DNA of 64,000 bases from Parapedobacter luteus (lineage in GTDB: Bacteria; Bacteroidota; Bacteroidia; Sphingobacteriales; Sphingobacteriaceae): positions 186,001 through 250,000 of the forward strand of contig NZ_FUYS01000001.1 of NCBI RefSeq assembly GCF_900168055.1, read 5' to 3'. The position numbers were made by a program, and so were the translations under genes. The notes beneath the pieces were generated by a model, which was not told the DNA's origin, searched no databases, and saw only the letters and a list, made by a program, of their open reading frames with translations. Positions 42,946-50,921 of this stretch are shown here, piece by piece (the first letter of the stretch is position 1; the number at the start of each line of letters is the position of its first letter).

Positions 42946-44460
42946 ATGAAATCGCTACAACACTTCTTGCACCGTTTTGTCTGCTGTATGTTCGTTGCCG
43001 GTACTTTACTGAGCTGTAAACGGAATATTCCCGTTCCTTTGCCCTCTCCAGAAACGTTACATACCGTCACCTTTAGATTAACCGGTTTTGAAGCTGATGT
43101 CGTGCCCATGCGGGGGGCGGCGGCACGTCTGGCTTTTGGCGATCTACGCGCGCGTGGGTTGGCGCTGCGGAATATCGAACCCGGTATAGAGCCGCAGTAT
43201 TTATACTATTGGTCTTTTAACAATGAAACGTTGGAACCGGATATCGCGATAGACGGGGCGGGAGCAGGGATTGCATTTGATGGGGCCGGGGCGTTGGATT
43301 TTGGGAGCGGCTTTGCGCTGGCCCCCTTTGAGGCAGGGCAGGCCTGGAGCATCCGCGGTCCGCAAATGGCTGAAATAAGCTTGCCGCTATATGGTGTTGA
43401 ATCGCTGACTGTCTTTGCCTTTGACATCAGTAGTTCTAATACAGGGCCAAAGGATTTTATACTTACCTATTCCATAGACGGAGGAACCAGCTATGAAACG
43501 CTTAGTCCGACCAACCAATTCGAAAATATGGGAGCCCAGGTTCGCAATTCCTATTCGTTTGATTTGGGCACCTTGTCGGATTTTACCGGCGTACTGAAAA
43601 TTAGGATGGAGTTTCTGCCGGGCGACCGTGAAGGTGCAGGCAATTACAATGAAAATACCGGGGTGGTGAAACTCGACAACATCCGTATTGCTGGCGTGTA
43701 CAACGGTGAGCCTGTTGGCAATCCTTCGTTACCGGATATCCTGCATTATTTCATATTCGATGCTGACAATGGCGGTATAGCCAAACAGCAGCGGCTATCA
43801 TTGGGCGAATTGCAAGGCGATGGTATGGTGGAGGTGATGTTGGCCGGAGGTACTTATGATATCGTGTTCCTGGCCTATCGGTCTAATGATGGAATACTGT
43901 TGCCCGACGAACTTGCGGATGCCAATGCGTTTTATTTTGGCCAGCACTTTACAGACGATCAAGCCATTACTTATGCTTCGCTTGTCAATAGGGTTGAGGT
44001 AACCGATGCCGATGAAGAGGCAACGGTGACACTGGGTAGGTGCTATAGCCTGGTGGAATTCGACTTTACGGATAGGGTACGTGACCTGCTTACGGTAAAA
44101 AAAATAGCCGTAACACGGCTGCATGATAATTACCTGTATACGCCGTTCGGTGCGCCGATAGCCTTGCCGATTACCGACGCGCACACCATGGTGTTCGATG
44201 GGTTTACGGATGCGGAAGATTATCGGATTGCTTTTCATCAATTTTTGGGAATGCCCACCGACACTCGCCATGTGCGTTATGAAGTGACGGCATACGATGA
44301 GGATGACGAATTGTTGAACAAGTTCAGCGTGGATGAGCATATTCTGAACAGTGTCCAATTGAAATTCAGTGGTCGATTGCTGGGGACGTTGGGCAGTATC
44401 AACGGATTTAACGTGGAACTTGATACGGAATGGCACGATAGGGTGGAAAGCAAGTTTTGA
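42946..44460 (+). CDS. Lipoprotein of unknown function, two-part beta-rich
   Basis: 504 aa with lipobox LLSC (Cys24). Not assigned to a family. A first beta-rich domain (about 75-260) contains LDFGSGFALAPFEAGQAW and DFILTYSIDGGTSYETL, similar in style to Bacteroidota surface domains that precede lamin-tail or choice-of-anchor modules. The second part (about 265-500) contains AGGTYDIVFLAY and YSLVEFDFTDR, reminiscent of fimbrillin/Mfa2-type lipoproteins, though the match is weak. It meets the - strand Omp85-like gene stop to stop with no spacer. A surface-structure role is possible. Confidence 0.6.
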   Translation: MKSLQHFLHRFVCCMFVAGTLLSCKRNIPVPLPSPETLHTVTFRLTGFEADVVPMRGAAARLAFGDLRARGLALRNIEPGIEPQYLYYWSFNNETLEPDIAIDGAGAGIAFDGAGALDFGSGFALAPFEAGQAWSIRGPQMAEISLPLYGVESLTVFAFDISSSNTGPKDFILTYSIDGGTSYETLSPTNQFENMGAQVRNSYSFDLGTLSDFTGVLKIRMEFLPGDREGAGNYNENTGVVKLDNIRIAGVYNGEPVGNPSLPDILHYFIFDADNGGIAKQQRLSLGELQGDGMVEVMLAGGTYDIVFLAYRSNDGILLPDELADANAFYFGQHFTDDQAITYASLVNRVEVTDADEEATVTLGRCYSLVEFDFTDRVRDLLTVKKIAVTRLHDNYLYTPFGAPIALPITDAHTMVFDGFTDAEDYRIAFHQFLGMPTDTRHVRYEVTAYDEDDELLNKFSVDEHILNSVQLKFSGRLLGTLGSINGFNVELDTEWHDRVESKF

Positions 44461-45621
44461 TTAAAACGCTTCACTCAAGGATAGGTAGAATCCGCCCTGG
44501 CGTTTTTCTCCCGGGCGCTGTTCGCCCACGCCGTATTCTAATCGGACGCTGCTGTTGTGTTCCAAATCAAAAAAGTAGCGCAGCCCTCCACCATAGGACG
44601 GGATAAACCGGGCATTTTTAAGGCCGTCATGGTATGTGGAACCCGTGCCTGCGAAGGCAGCAACACCGACACGCGGATGGAAGCGGTAACGTAGCTCGCC
44701 TTGTGCGGCAAGTAAACTGCGGTCCCGGTAACGGCCCAGGTAATAGCCACGCATCATCATATCGCCACCTAATTCCCGGTATACGTAAAAGGGTACTCGT
44801 GGGCCCAAGGTAGTCTCAAAGTGGCTGTTTAGCCCCAGTGTAAGCTGGTTAGTCAATGGAAAGAAAGCTCGTAGATCGATATCCACCGTGCTTCCTTTGA
44901 AATGGTGGCCACCGCCGATACCGGGCGAATAGGCATACTTCGCGCGTGCATAATAGCCTTTAGTGGTGTATGTGTTCCTATTGCGTGTGTCAAACAGCTG
45001 GGAGACGCCGATGAGGAGATGCTGCCCGCCCGTTTGGCCATAGGGCGGCGTCCGATCAAATATTCCATCTTCCTCTTTGTCAAAAAAAGTCAGATGCTCG
45101 TAAGCCAAGTTGAGTCCTGCGTAATAGTTGGGGGCCAACTTGCGCTCGCCCTCCAGCCGTATCCTTACCATACGTTGGGTTAAAACGTCTTGATTTTGTT
45201 CTAACGTCTGGTTGCCCAGCCCGTAAAAGTTGAAAGGGAAGTTGCGGAAACGTAATTCACTGGTGTAATGGTACAGATTGTCTGTCGTCCAGATATCTGA
45301 CTCCAACTTAAGGTTGGTTTGCCGCTCGGTAGTGAATGTGCCAATAAATGTGAGATTGGAAGTACGGATTGCGTGGTCTGCCTTGTTTACATAAAAATTA
45401 TAAACCCCCGCCAGACCAAATTCCAAGCCGGTTTCCTGGGCATATCCCAACGCGGGGACGACGATAAAGCCGGCTGACCGCGTGCTGTCTTTTTCGGGGG
45501 AAATAAACCGTTTCACCAGGGGATGCTCCCCAAGTCCCCTTCTTTCCTGTGCAAGGGCAGGCACGATGGCACACCCCAAACATAGGCCGATCAAATAGCG
45601 TAGAACAAATCTTATAATCAT
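44461..45621 (-). CDS. Omp85/BamA-type outer membrane barrel protein without POTRA domains
   Basis: 386 aa with a signal peptide (to ALAQ, residue 25). The whole mature part is a beta-barrel of the surface antigen D15 type. The Omp85 signature appears as MRGYY at 290-294, followed by RYRDRSLLAAQGELRYRF, and the protein ends in a Phe strand (FYLSLSEAF). Full BamA/TamA proteins have N-terminal POTRA repeats; none fit in the 40 residues before the barrel. It may be a lipid- or effector-linked barrel. Function is unknown. Confidence 0.85.
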   Translation of the reverse strand: MIIRFVLRYLIGLCLGCAIVPALAQERRGLGEHPLVKRFISPEKDSTRSAGFIVVPALGYAQETGLEFGLAGVYNFYVNKADHAIRTSNLTFIGTFTTERQTNLKLESDIWTTDNLYHYTSELRFRNFPFNFYGLGNQTLEQNQDVLTQRMVRIRLEGERKLAPNYYAGLNLAYEHLTFFDKEEDGIFDRTPPYGQTGGQHLLIGVSQLFDTRNRNTYTTKGYYARAKYAYSPGIGGGHHFKGSTVDIDLRAFFPLTNQLTLGLNSHFETTLGPRVPFYVYRELGGDMMMRGYYLGRYRDRSLLAAQGELRYRFHPRVGVAAFAGTGSTYHDGLKNARFIPSYGGGLRYFFDLEHNSSVRLEYGVGEQRPGEKRQGGFYLSLSEAF

Positions 45622-45710
45622 TTTGCGGAGCGAAGATAAGGATAAGAAGCGGAAATTGATGCGATATCACGCACGCCGGCAGGGGGATATCAGATTTTTG
45701 TAAATAATTT

Positions 45711-45739
45711 TTGTATTAAAACAAGTTTGTATATCTTTG
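45711..45739 (+). promoter_or_regulatory. Promoter of the tRNA-tuf operon
   Basis: TTG at 45711-45713, an 18-nt spacer and TATCTTTG at 45732-45739: a near-ideal Bacteroidota housekeeping promoter. The first tRNA begins about 110 nt downstream of the expected start. Confidence 0.82.
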
Positions 45740-45856
45740 CAGTCCCTAAGGAAAAGGGGTGTTTTTCAACGTTTATATTTAGTAACTAAACTAAGCGAGG
45801 CACGCCGAGTAGGGTAAAGAGGGAAAGTGGATTTCCTACGTTTTTTGAAGGTTTTT

Positions 45857-45929
<73 letters not shown>

Positions 45930-45936
45930 CAAAGTT

Positions 45937-46020
45937 GGGGGGATTCCAGAGCGGTCAAATGGGACGGACTGTAAATCCGTTGCTTCGGCTTCGAAGGTTC
46001 GAATCCTTCTCCCCCCACCA
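45937..46020 (+). tRNA. tRNA-Tyr (anticodon GTA)
   Basis: Class II tRNA with a long variable arm. Acceptor GGGGGGA pairs with TCCCCCC, the anticodon loop is CTGTAAA in stem ACGGA/TCCGT, and CCA is encoded (46018-46020), unlike its three neighbours upstream of tuf. Confidence 0.97.
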
Positions 46021-46026
46021 TAATAA

Positions 46027-46099
46027 GCGGAAGTAGCTCAATTGGTAGAGCGATAGCCTTCCAAGCTATAGGTTGCGGGTTCGAGACCCGTCTTCCGCT
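46027..46099 (+). tRNA. tRNA-Gly (anticodon TCC)
   Basis: Acceptor GCGGAAG pairs with CTTCCGC; anticodon loop CTTCCAA in stem ATAGC/GCTAT; 73 nt; no encoded CCA. Confidence 0.97.
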
Positions 46100-46175
46100 C
46101 GTAATGTGTTAACGAATGCTCTGTCAAACCATTAAAACGGTGAATTGGCGGGGATTTGGATTGTAAACACAAAAA

Positions 46176-46247
<72 letters not shown>

Positions 46248-46301
46248 CGTAAGAGTAACTATATTCATACATAAAATTTTAAATTACTAATTCGCATAAC
46301 A

Positions 46302-47489
46302 ATGGCAAAAGAGAAATTTGACCGCAGTAAGCCGCACTTAAACATTGGTACGATCGGTCACGTTGACCACGGTAAGACGACTACTACCGCCGCGATCACA
46401 AAAGTACTAGCAGATAAAGGACTTTCTGAAGCCCGTTCTTTTGATTCGATCGACTCTGCTCCTGAAGAAAAAGAGCGCGGTATTACCATTAATACAGCAC
46501 ACGTTGAATATCAAACAGCCAACCGTCACTATGCACACGTTGACTGTCCGGGTCACGCTGACTATGTGAAAAACATGGTTACTGGTGCTGCGCAAATGGA
46601 CGGTGCGATTATCGTAGTTGCTGCAACTGACGGTCCGATGCCACAAACTCGCGAGCACATCCTGTTGGCTCGTCAGGTAGGTGTACCTGCGTTGGTTGTA
46701 TTCATGAACAAGGTGGACTTGGTGGATGACCCGGAATTGTTGGATTTGGTGGAAATGGAAATCCGTGAGTTGTTATCGTTCTACGAATATCCAGGTGACG
46801 ATATTCCGGTAATCCGTGGTTCTGCTTTGGGAGGTTTGAATGGCGAGCCTCAGTGGGTAGACAAGATCATGGAATTGATGGACGCTGTAGACAACTACAT
46901 CCCGATTCCTCCGCGGTTGACCGATCTGCCGTTCTTGATGCCAATCGAAGACGTATTCTCTATCACAGGCCGTGGTACAGTAGCAACCGGCCGTATTGAG
47001 CGTGGTGTGATCAATACCGGTGACCCTGTGGAAATCCTGGGTATGGGTGCTGAGAACCTGAAATCAACGGTTACAGGTGTGGAAATGTTCCGCAAGATTT
47101 TGGATTACGGCGAAGCTGGCGATAACGTAGGCTTGTTGCTGCGTGGTATCGAAAAAACCGATATCCGTCGGGGTATGGTTATCTGCAAACCCGGTTCTGT
47201 TACGCCTCACACGGAGTTCAAGGCTGAGGTTTACGTACTGTCAAAAGCAGAGGGTGGCCGTCATACGCCGTTCTTTAACAAATATCGTCCGCAGTTCTAT
47301 TTCCGTACCACTGACGTGACCGGAGAGATTGCGCTTCCTGACGGCGTTGAAATGGTTATGCCTGGTGATAACGTGACCATCACCGTGAAATTGATCAACG
47401 CCATCGCGATGGAAAAAGGTCTCCGTTTCGCTATCCGTGAGGGTGGTCGGACCGTAGGCGCCGGACAGGTGACTGAAATTATTAAGTAA
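46302..47489 (+). CDS. tuf: Elongation factor Tu
   Basis: 395 aa, full length. GTPase that carries aminoacyl-tRNA to the ribosome. The G motifs are present: GHVDHGKT (P-loop), the RGITIN switch, DCPGHADY and NKVD, followed by the two beta-barrel domains ending in [14 protein letters not shown]. It is cotranscribed behind four tRNA genes. Codon use is more restricted than in the PUL genes, as expected for a very highly expressed protein. Confidence 0.99.
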   Translation: MAKEKFDRSKPHLNIGTIGHVDHGKTTTTAAITKVLADKGLSEARSFDSIDSAPEEKERGITINTAHVEYQTANRHYAHVDCPGHADYVKNMVTGAAQMDGAIIVVAATDGPMPQTREHILLARQVGVPALVVFMNKVDLVDDPELLDLVEMEIRELLSFYEYPGDDIPVIRGSALGGLNGEPQWVDKIMELMDAVDNYIPIPPRLTDLPFLMPIEDVFSITGRGTVATGRIERGVINTGDPVEILGMGAENLKSTVTGVEMFRKILDYGEAGDNVGLLLRGIEKTDIRRGMVICKPGSVTPHTEFKAEVYVLSKAEGGRHTPFFNKYRPQFYFRTTDVTGEIALPDGVEMVMPGDNVTITVKLINAIAMEKGLRFAIREGGRTVGAGQVTEIIK

Positions 47490-47519
47490 TTAAGTCCCTT
47501 TGGAATTTAATGTTCCACC

Positions 47520-47555
47520 GATTAGCTAATCAGTATATGTGCTGATTAGCTAATC
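47520..47555. repeat. Twin 12-base palindromes forming a 14-bp inverted repeat
   Basis: GATTAGCTAATC is itself a perfect palindrome and occurs at 47520-47531 and 47544-47555. Including the inner CAG-like ends, 47520-47533 and 47542-47555 are exact inverses with an 8-nt loop. No T run follows. It lies between tuf and tRNA-Trp and may be an RNA processing hairpin or a double protein-binding site. Confidence 0.85.
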
Positions 47556-47572
47556 GTGTCTAAAAAATATAA

Positions 47573-47643
47573 ACGGGCATAGTTCAATGGTAGAATAGAG
47601 GTCTCCAAAACCTTTGATCTGGGTTCGAATCCTGGTGCCCGTG
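47573..47643 (+). tRNA. tRNA-Trp (anticodon CCA)
   Basis: Acceptor ACGGGCA pairs with TGCCCGT; anticodon loop CTCCAAA; T-loop TTCGAAT; 71 nt; no encoded CCA. It sits between tuf and secE, a common bacterial arrangement. Confidence 0.96.
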
Positions 47644-47660
47644 CTAACTCTTAACAGGAC

Positions 47661-47855
47661 ATGGCAAACGTACTTGAATTTATAAAAGACTCTTATACAG
47701 AGATGAGCCAAAAGGTCACTTGGCCCACTTGGTCACAGCTGCAAAGTTCTGCCGTGGTGGTGTTGGTAGCCTCGATTATCATTGCATTGGTCATCTTTGC
47801 GATGGATAAAGCGTCGAGCAACGTGTTGGAGTTGTTCTATAATATTGGGTCTTAA
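47661..47855 (+). CDS. secE: Protein translocase subunit SecE
   Basis: 64 aa. It has an amphipathic N-terminal helix with the conserved KVTWPTWSQL motif and a single transmembrane helix (about 29-50). It is the essential small subunit of the SecYEG channel. The usual nusG gene follows 17 bases later. Confidence 0.97.
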   Translation: MANVLEFIKDSYTEMSQKVTWPTWSQLQSSAVVVLVASIIIALVIFAMDKASSNVLELFYNIGS

Positions 47856-47872
47856 TTGTTGGGGAAGAAGAA

Positions 47873-48418
47873 ATGGCAGATCAAGGACTGAAATGGTATG
47901 TTGTACGGGCCGTAAGTGGTAAGGAAAAGAAAGTAAAACAATATATCGAAGCCGAAATAAATCGTCTCGGTATCAATCACCTTGTACCTCAGGTGTTGAT
48001 CCCAATGGAGAAATATTATCAAATGCGCGACGGAAAGAAGGTCGCTAAAGAGCGTAATTTCTATCCCGGCTATGTGTTGTTAGAAGCAGCGTTGGATGGC
48101 GAGCTGGAACATGTGATTAAGAATATCAACAGCGTTGTCGGCTTTTTGGGCGATAAAGACGGTACCCCTATCCCGTTGCGTCCAGCGGAGATCAATCGTA
48201 TTTTGGGAAAAGTAGACGAGATGTCAGAGCAGGGCGAACTGATGAGCGTACCGTTCTACGTTGGCGAATTGGTCAAAGTGAATGATGGTCCATTCAACGG
48301 ATTTACTGGCGAAATTGAAGAGGTAAACGAAGAAAAGAAAAAGCTGAAGGTAATGGTAAAAGTCTTTGGCCGGAAGACACCGTTGGAATTAAATTATATA
48401 CAAGTAGAAAAAGAATAA
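47873..48418 (+). CDS. nusG: Transcription termination/antitermination factor NusG
   Basis: 181 aa. The NGN domain begins KWYVVRAVSGKEKKVKQYIE and includes the RNAP-binding FYPGYVLLEA region. The C-terminal KOW domain contains VKVNDGPFNGFTGEIEEVNEEKKKLKV. NusG binds RNA polymerase and couples transcription to translation or Rho. Standard position between secE and rplK. Confidence 0.98.
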   Translation: MADQGLKWYVVRAVSGKEKKVKQYIEAEINRLGINHLVPQVLIPMEKYYQMRDGKKVAKERNFYPGYVLLEAALDGELEHVIKNINSVVGFLGDKDGTPIPLRPAEINRILGKVDEMSEQGELMSVPFYVGELVKVNDGPFNGFTGEIEEVNEEKKKLKVMVKVFGRKTPLELNYIQVEKE

Positions 48419-48452
48419 CAGAGCCGATAGGTTTATTTTTTTTCATTAAATA

Positions 48453-48481
48453 TTGTAATAAAGATTTTTTTCGTACCTTTG
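48453..48481 (+). promoter_or_regulatory. Promoter of the rplK operon
   Basis: TTG at 48453-48455, an 18-nt spacer and TACCTTTG at 48474-48481. A good match to the housekeeping consensus, about 110 nt before rplK, showing that the ribosomal protein genes can be transcribed separately from nusG. Confidence 0.8.
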
Positions 48482-48503
48482 CACTCCATTTTGGGGTGCA
48501 AAG
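48477..48503. promoter_or_regulatory. 12-bp inverted repeat over the rplK -7 element and start site
   Basis: CTTTGCACTCCA (48477-48488) pairs with TGGGGTGCAAAG (48492-48503) with one G-T pair and a 3-nt loop. The left arm includes part of the -7 box, so it could work as a DNA operator, or as a hairpin in nusG read-through RNA. Confidence 0.7.
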
Positions 48504-48597
48504 GCAATTTAGCGCTTGGCGCTTCAAAATCTAAATGTTACGTTAAATGCTTCCAACTTACTAACAAACATTTATTAATTAAATCAACATCGTTAAA

Positions 48598-49041
48598 ATG
48601 GCAAAAGAAGTCAGTGCGTTAGTAAAATTACAAGTGAAGGGTGGCGCTGCGAATCCATCACCTCCGGTAGGTCCCGCATTGGGTGCCAAAGGGGTGAATA
48701 TCATGGAGTTCTGCAAGCAATTCAATGCACGTACGCAGGATAAGCCCGGTAAAGTACTGCCCGTTGTCATTACGGTGTACAGCGACAAATCGTTCGATTT
48801 TATCATTAAAACCCCTCCTGTTGCTATTCAGCTTATTGAAGCTTCCGGCTTGAAAGGCGGGTCTGGCGAACCGAACCGTAAAAAGGTCGGATCGGTTACC
48901 TGGGAACAGGTGGAAGCCATTGCCAAAGATAAGATGCCTGATTTGAATGCGTTTACACTGGAGTCTGCCATGAAAATGGTAGCAGGGACGGCACGCAGTA
49001 TGGGAATTACCGTGAATGGTAATGCGCCCTGGAACAATTAA
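48598..49041 (+). CDS. rplK: 50S ribosomal protein L11
   Basis: 147 aa, full length. The N-terminal [26 protein letters not shown] region and the C-terminal RNA-binding domain ending in [13 protein letters not shown] are typical. L11 forms the GTPase-associated stalk base on 23S rRNA. First gene of rplKAJL. Confidence 0.98.
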   Translation: MAKEVSALVKLQVKGGAANPSPPVGPALGAKGVNIMEFCKQFNARTQDKPGKVLPVVITVYSDKSFDFIIKTPPVAIQLIEASGLKGGSGEPNRKKVGSVTWEQVEAIAKDKMPDLNAFTLESAMKMVAGTARSMGITVNGNAPWNN

Positions 49042-49064
49042 TTAACGAAATCAGTTTTAAGAAA

Positions 49065-49763
49065 GTGGCAAGATTAACAAAAAATCAAAAAGCGGCACTA
49101 TCCAAAATTGAAGTTGGTAAAGCGTATTCTTTGCAAGAGGCGGCTGCCTTGGTCAAGGATGTCACTACGACCAAATTTGATGCTTCGGTGGATATTGATG
49201 TACGCCTCGGCGTGGATCCCCGTAAAGCAAATCAAATGGTACGTGGTATCGCCACATTGCCACATGGTACGGGTAAGACCGTCCGTGTATTGGTGCTTTG
49301 TACGCCTGATAAGGAAGAAGAAGCAAAAGCTGCCGGAGCAGACTATGTGGGATTGGACGACTATATCAGCAAAATCGAAGGCGGATGGACCGACATTGAT
49401 ATCATCATTACTATGCCCAGCGTCATGGCGAAGGTAGGTAAGCTTGGCCGTATCCTCGGTCCTCGCAACCTGATGCCTAACCCTAAGACGGGTACCGTAA
49501 CAACCGACATCGGTAAGGCGGTTGCTGACGTGAAGGCGGGTAAAATTGATTTCAAGGTAGATAAAACAGGAATTATTCACACATCTATTGGCAAGGTTTC
49601 TTTTCCACCGGAAAAGATTTATGAAAATGCCCTGGAAGTGTTGCAAACAATTTCCAAGTTGAAGCCTTCGGCGGCAAAAGGGACGTATTTCAAGAGTATT
49701 TACCTCTCCTCTACGATGAGCCCCGGTATTCAAGTAGAAACTAAATCAGTAGCAGGAATTTAA
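49065..49763 (+). CDS. rplA: 50S ribosomal protein L1
   Basis: 232 aa. The start is GTG, supported by the normal L1 opening [15 protein letters not shown] and a 23-base distance from rplK. The conserved [19 protein letters not shown] stretch, which contacts RNA, is intact. In E. coli L1 represses its own operon by binding the leader; I cannot confirm a matching site here. Confidence 0.98.
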   Translation: MARLTKNQKAALSKIEVGKAYSLQEAAALVKDVTTTKFDASVDIDVRLGVDPRKANQMVRGIATLPHGTGKTVRVLVLCTPDKEEEAKAAGADYVGLDDYISKIEGGWTDIDIIITMPSVMAKVGKLGRILGPRNLMPNPKTGTVTTDIGKAVADVKAGKIDFKVDKTGIIHTSIGKVSFPPEKIYENALEVLQTISKLKPSAAKGTYFKSIYLSSTMSPGIQVETKSVAGI

Positions 49764-49765
49764 TC

Positions 49766-50287
49766 ATGAAAAGAGAAGAAAAACAAGAGATTGTTAAGGC
49801 TTTAGCTGAGCAGATTAAATCTTACGGCAATTTTTATATTACCGATACTGCTGATTTGACCGTGGCCACCGTAAATGGTATCCGCCGGAAATGCTATGAT
49901 AAAGGCATTACCATGCAAGTGGTAAAAAACACGTTGATTAAGAAAGCCCTCATCGAGGCGGGAGTGGATGCCGAAGAGTTATTCGGTGTGCTGAAAGGGT
50001 CATCAACAATGTTGTTTTCTGAGACGGGTAACGCACCGGCTAAGCTGATCAAAGAGCTCCGGAAGGAGGGCGATAAGCCCGTATTAAAGGGTGCTTACAT
50101 CGATGCCGCGGTATTTATCGGCGATGACCAAATTGATGCGTTGACCAAGCTTAAATCGAAAAACGAGCTTATTGGCGATATCATTGGATTGCTGCAGTCC
50201 CCTGCCAAGAACGTGGTTTCTGCTCTTCAATCTGGAGGCAACACGTTGGCCGGGTTGGTTAAAACTTTACAGGAACGAGGAGAATAG
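49766..50287 (+). CDS. rplJ: 50S ribosomal protein L10
   Basis: 173 aa, starting two bases after rplA. It shows the L10 pattern (MKREEKQEIVKAL, KNTLIKKAL, NVVSALQSGGNTLAGLVKTLQERGE), the C-terminal helix being the binding site for L7/L12 dimers. Translational coupling to rplA is likely given the spacing. Confidence 0.98.
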   Translation: MKREEKQEIVKALAEQIKSYGNFYITDTADLTVATVNGIRRKCYDKGITMQVVKNTLIKKALIEAGVDAEELFGVLKGSSTMLFSETGNAPAKLIKELRKEGDKPVLKGAYIDAAVFIGDDQIDALTKLKSKNELIGDIIGLLQSPAKNVVSALQSGGNTLAGLVKTLQERGE

Positions 50288-50365
50288 GGCAATACTCCCA
50301 ATCAAAAAGCCCAATGGATTGTTAATAAAAGGTATTAAACAGTAAATTCAAAAATTAAAAATAAA

Positions 50366-50746
50366 ATGGCAGATTTAAAAGCGTTTGCTGAGCAGTTGGT
50401 AAACTTAACAGTAAAAGAAGTTAACGAGTTAGCTCAAATCTTGAAGGATGAGTATGGCATCGAGCCAGCTGCTGCGGCAGTTGCTGTTGCTGGTCCTGCT
50501 GCAGGTGGTGATGCGCCTGCTGCTGTTGAGGAAAAGACTTCCTTTGACGTCATCTTGAAAGAAGCTGGCGGTCAGAAACTGGCTGTTGTTAAGCTTGTTA
50601 AAGATTTGACCGGTCTTGGCTTGAAAGAGGCAAAAGACCTGGTTGATGGCGCACCAAAAGAACTCAAAGCAGGAGTTGCTAAGGACGAAGCTGAAGCTTT
50701 GAAAAAGCAACTTGAAGAAGCAGGAGCTGTTGTTGAGATTAAGTAA
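50366..50746 (+). CDS. rplL: 50S ribosomal protein L7/L12
   Basis: 126 aa. An N-terminal dimerisation helix pair, an Ala/Gly-rich hinge ([20 protein letters not shown]), and the C-terminal factor-binding domain ([35 protein letters not shown] pattern) are present. It recruits translation GTPases to the stalk. Confidence 0.98.
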   Translation: MADLKAFAEQLVNLTVKEVNELAQILKDEYGIEPAAAAVAVAGPAAGGDAPAAVEEKTSFDVILKEAGGQKLAVVKLVKDLTGLGLKEAKDLVDGAPKELKAGVAKDEAEALKKQLEEAGAVVEIK

Positions 50747-50776
50747 CGCTGATCATACAACGTACCTGAATGGGTT

Positions 50777-50805
50777 AGACTCTGACGTGTATTTCGTCAG
50801 AGTCT
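50777..50805 (+). terminator. Hairpin between rplL and rpoB, probable attenuator
   Basis: AGACTCTGACG (50777-50787) pairs perfectly with CGTCAGAGTCT (50795-50805) around a 7-nt loop. Only a loose T-rich stretch (ATTCCTGTTT) follows, so termination should be partial. That would lower rpoBC expression relative to rplJL, as a known attenuator does in E. coli. Confidence 0.75.
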
Positions 50806-50921
50806 ATTCCTGTTTATGACTTTTCCTTTATAGTCATATCCACGCTGTACACGGATGCCGCACACGCGGCAAAGAACAGCAAAAAACGCAGTTTAAATAG
50901 TTAAACTAAATTCTTATTCCC

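Noticed and set aside
47520-47555. Intrinsic terminator after tuf
   Set aside because: The stem is perfect but AT-rich and no T run follows; tRNA-Trp and secE appear to be cotranscribed.
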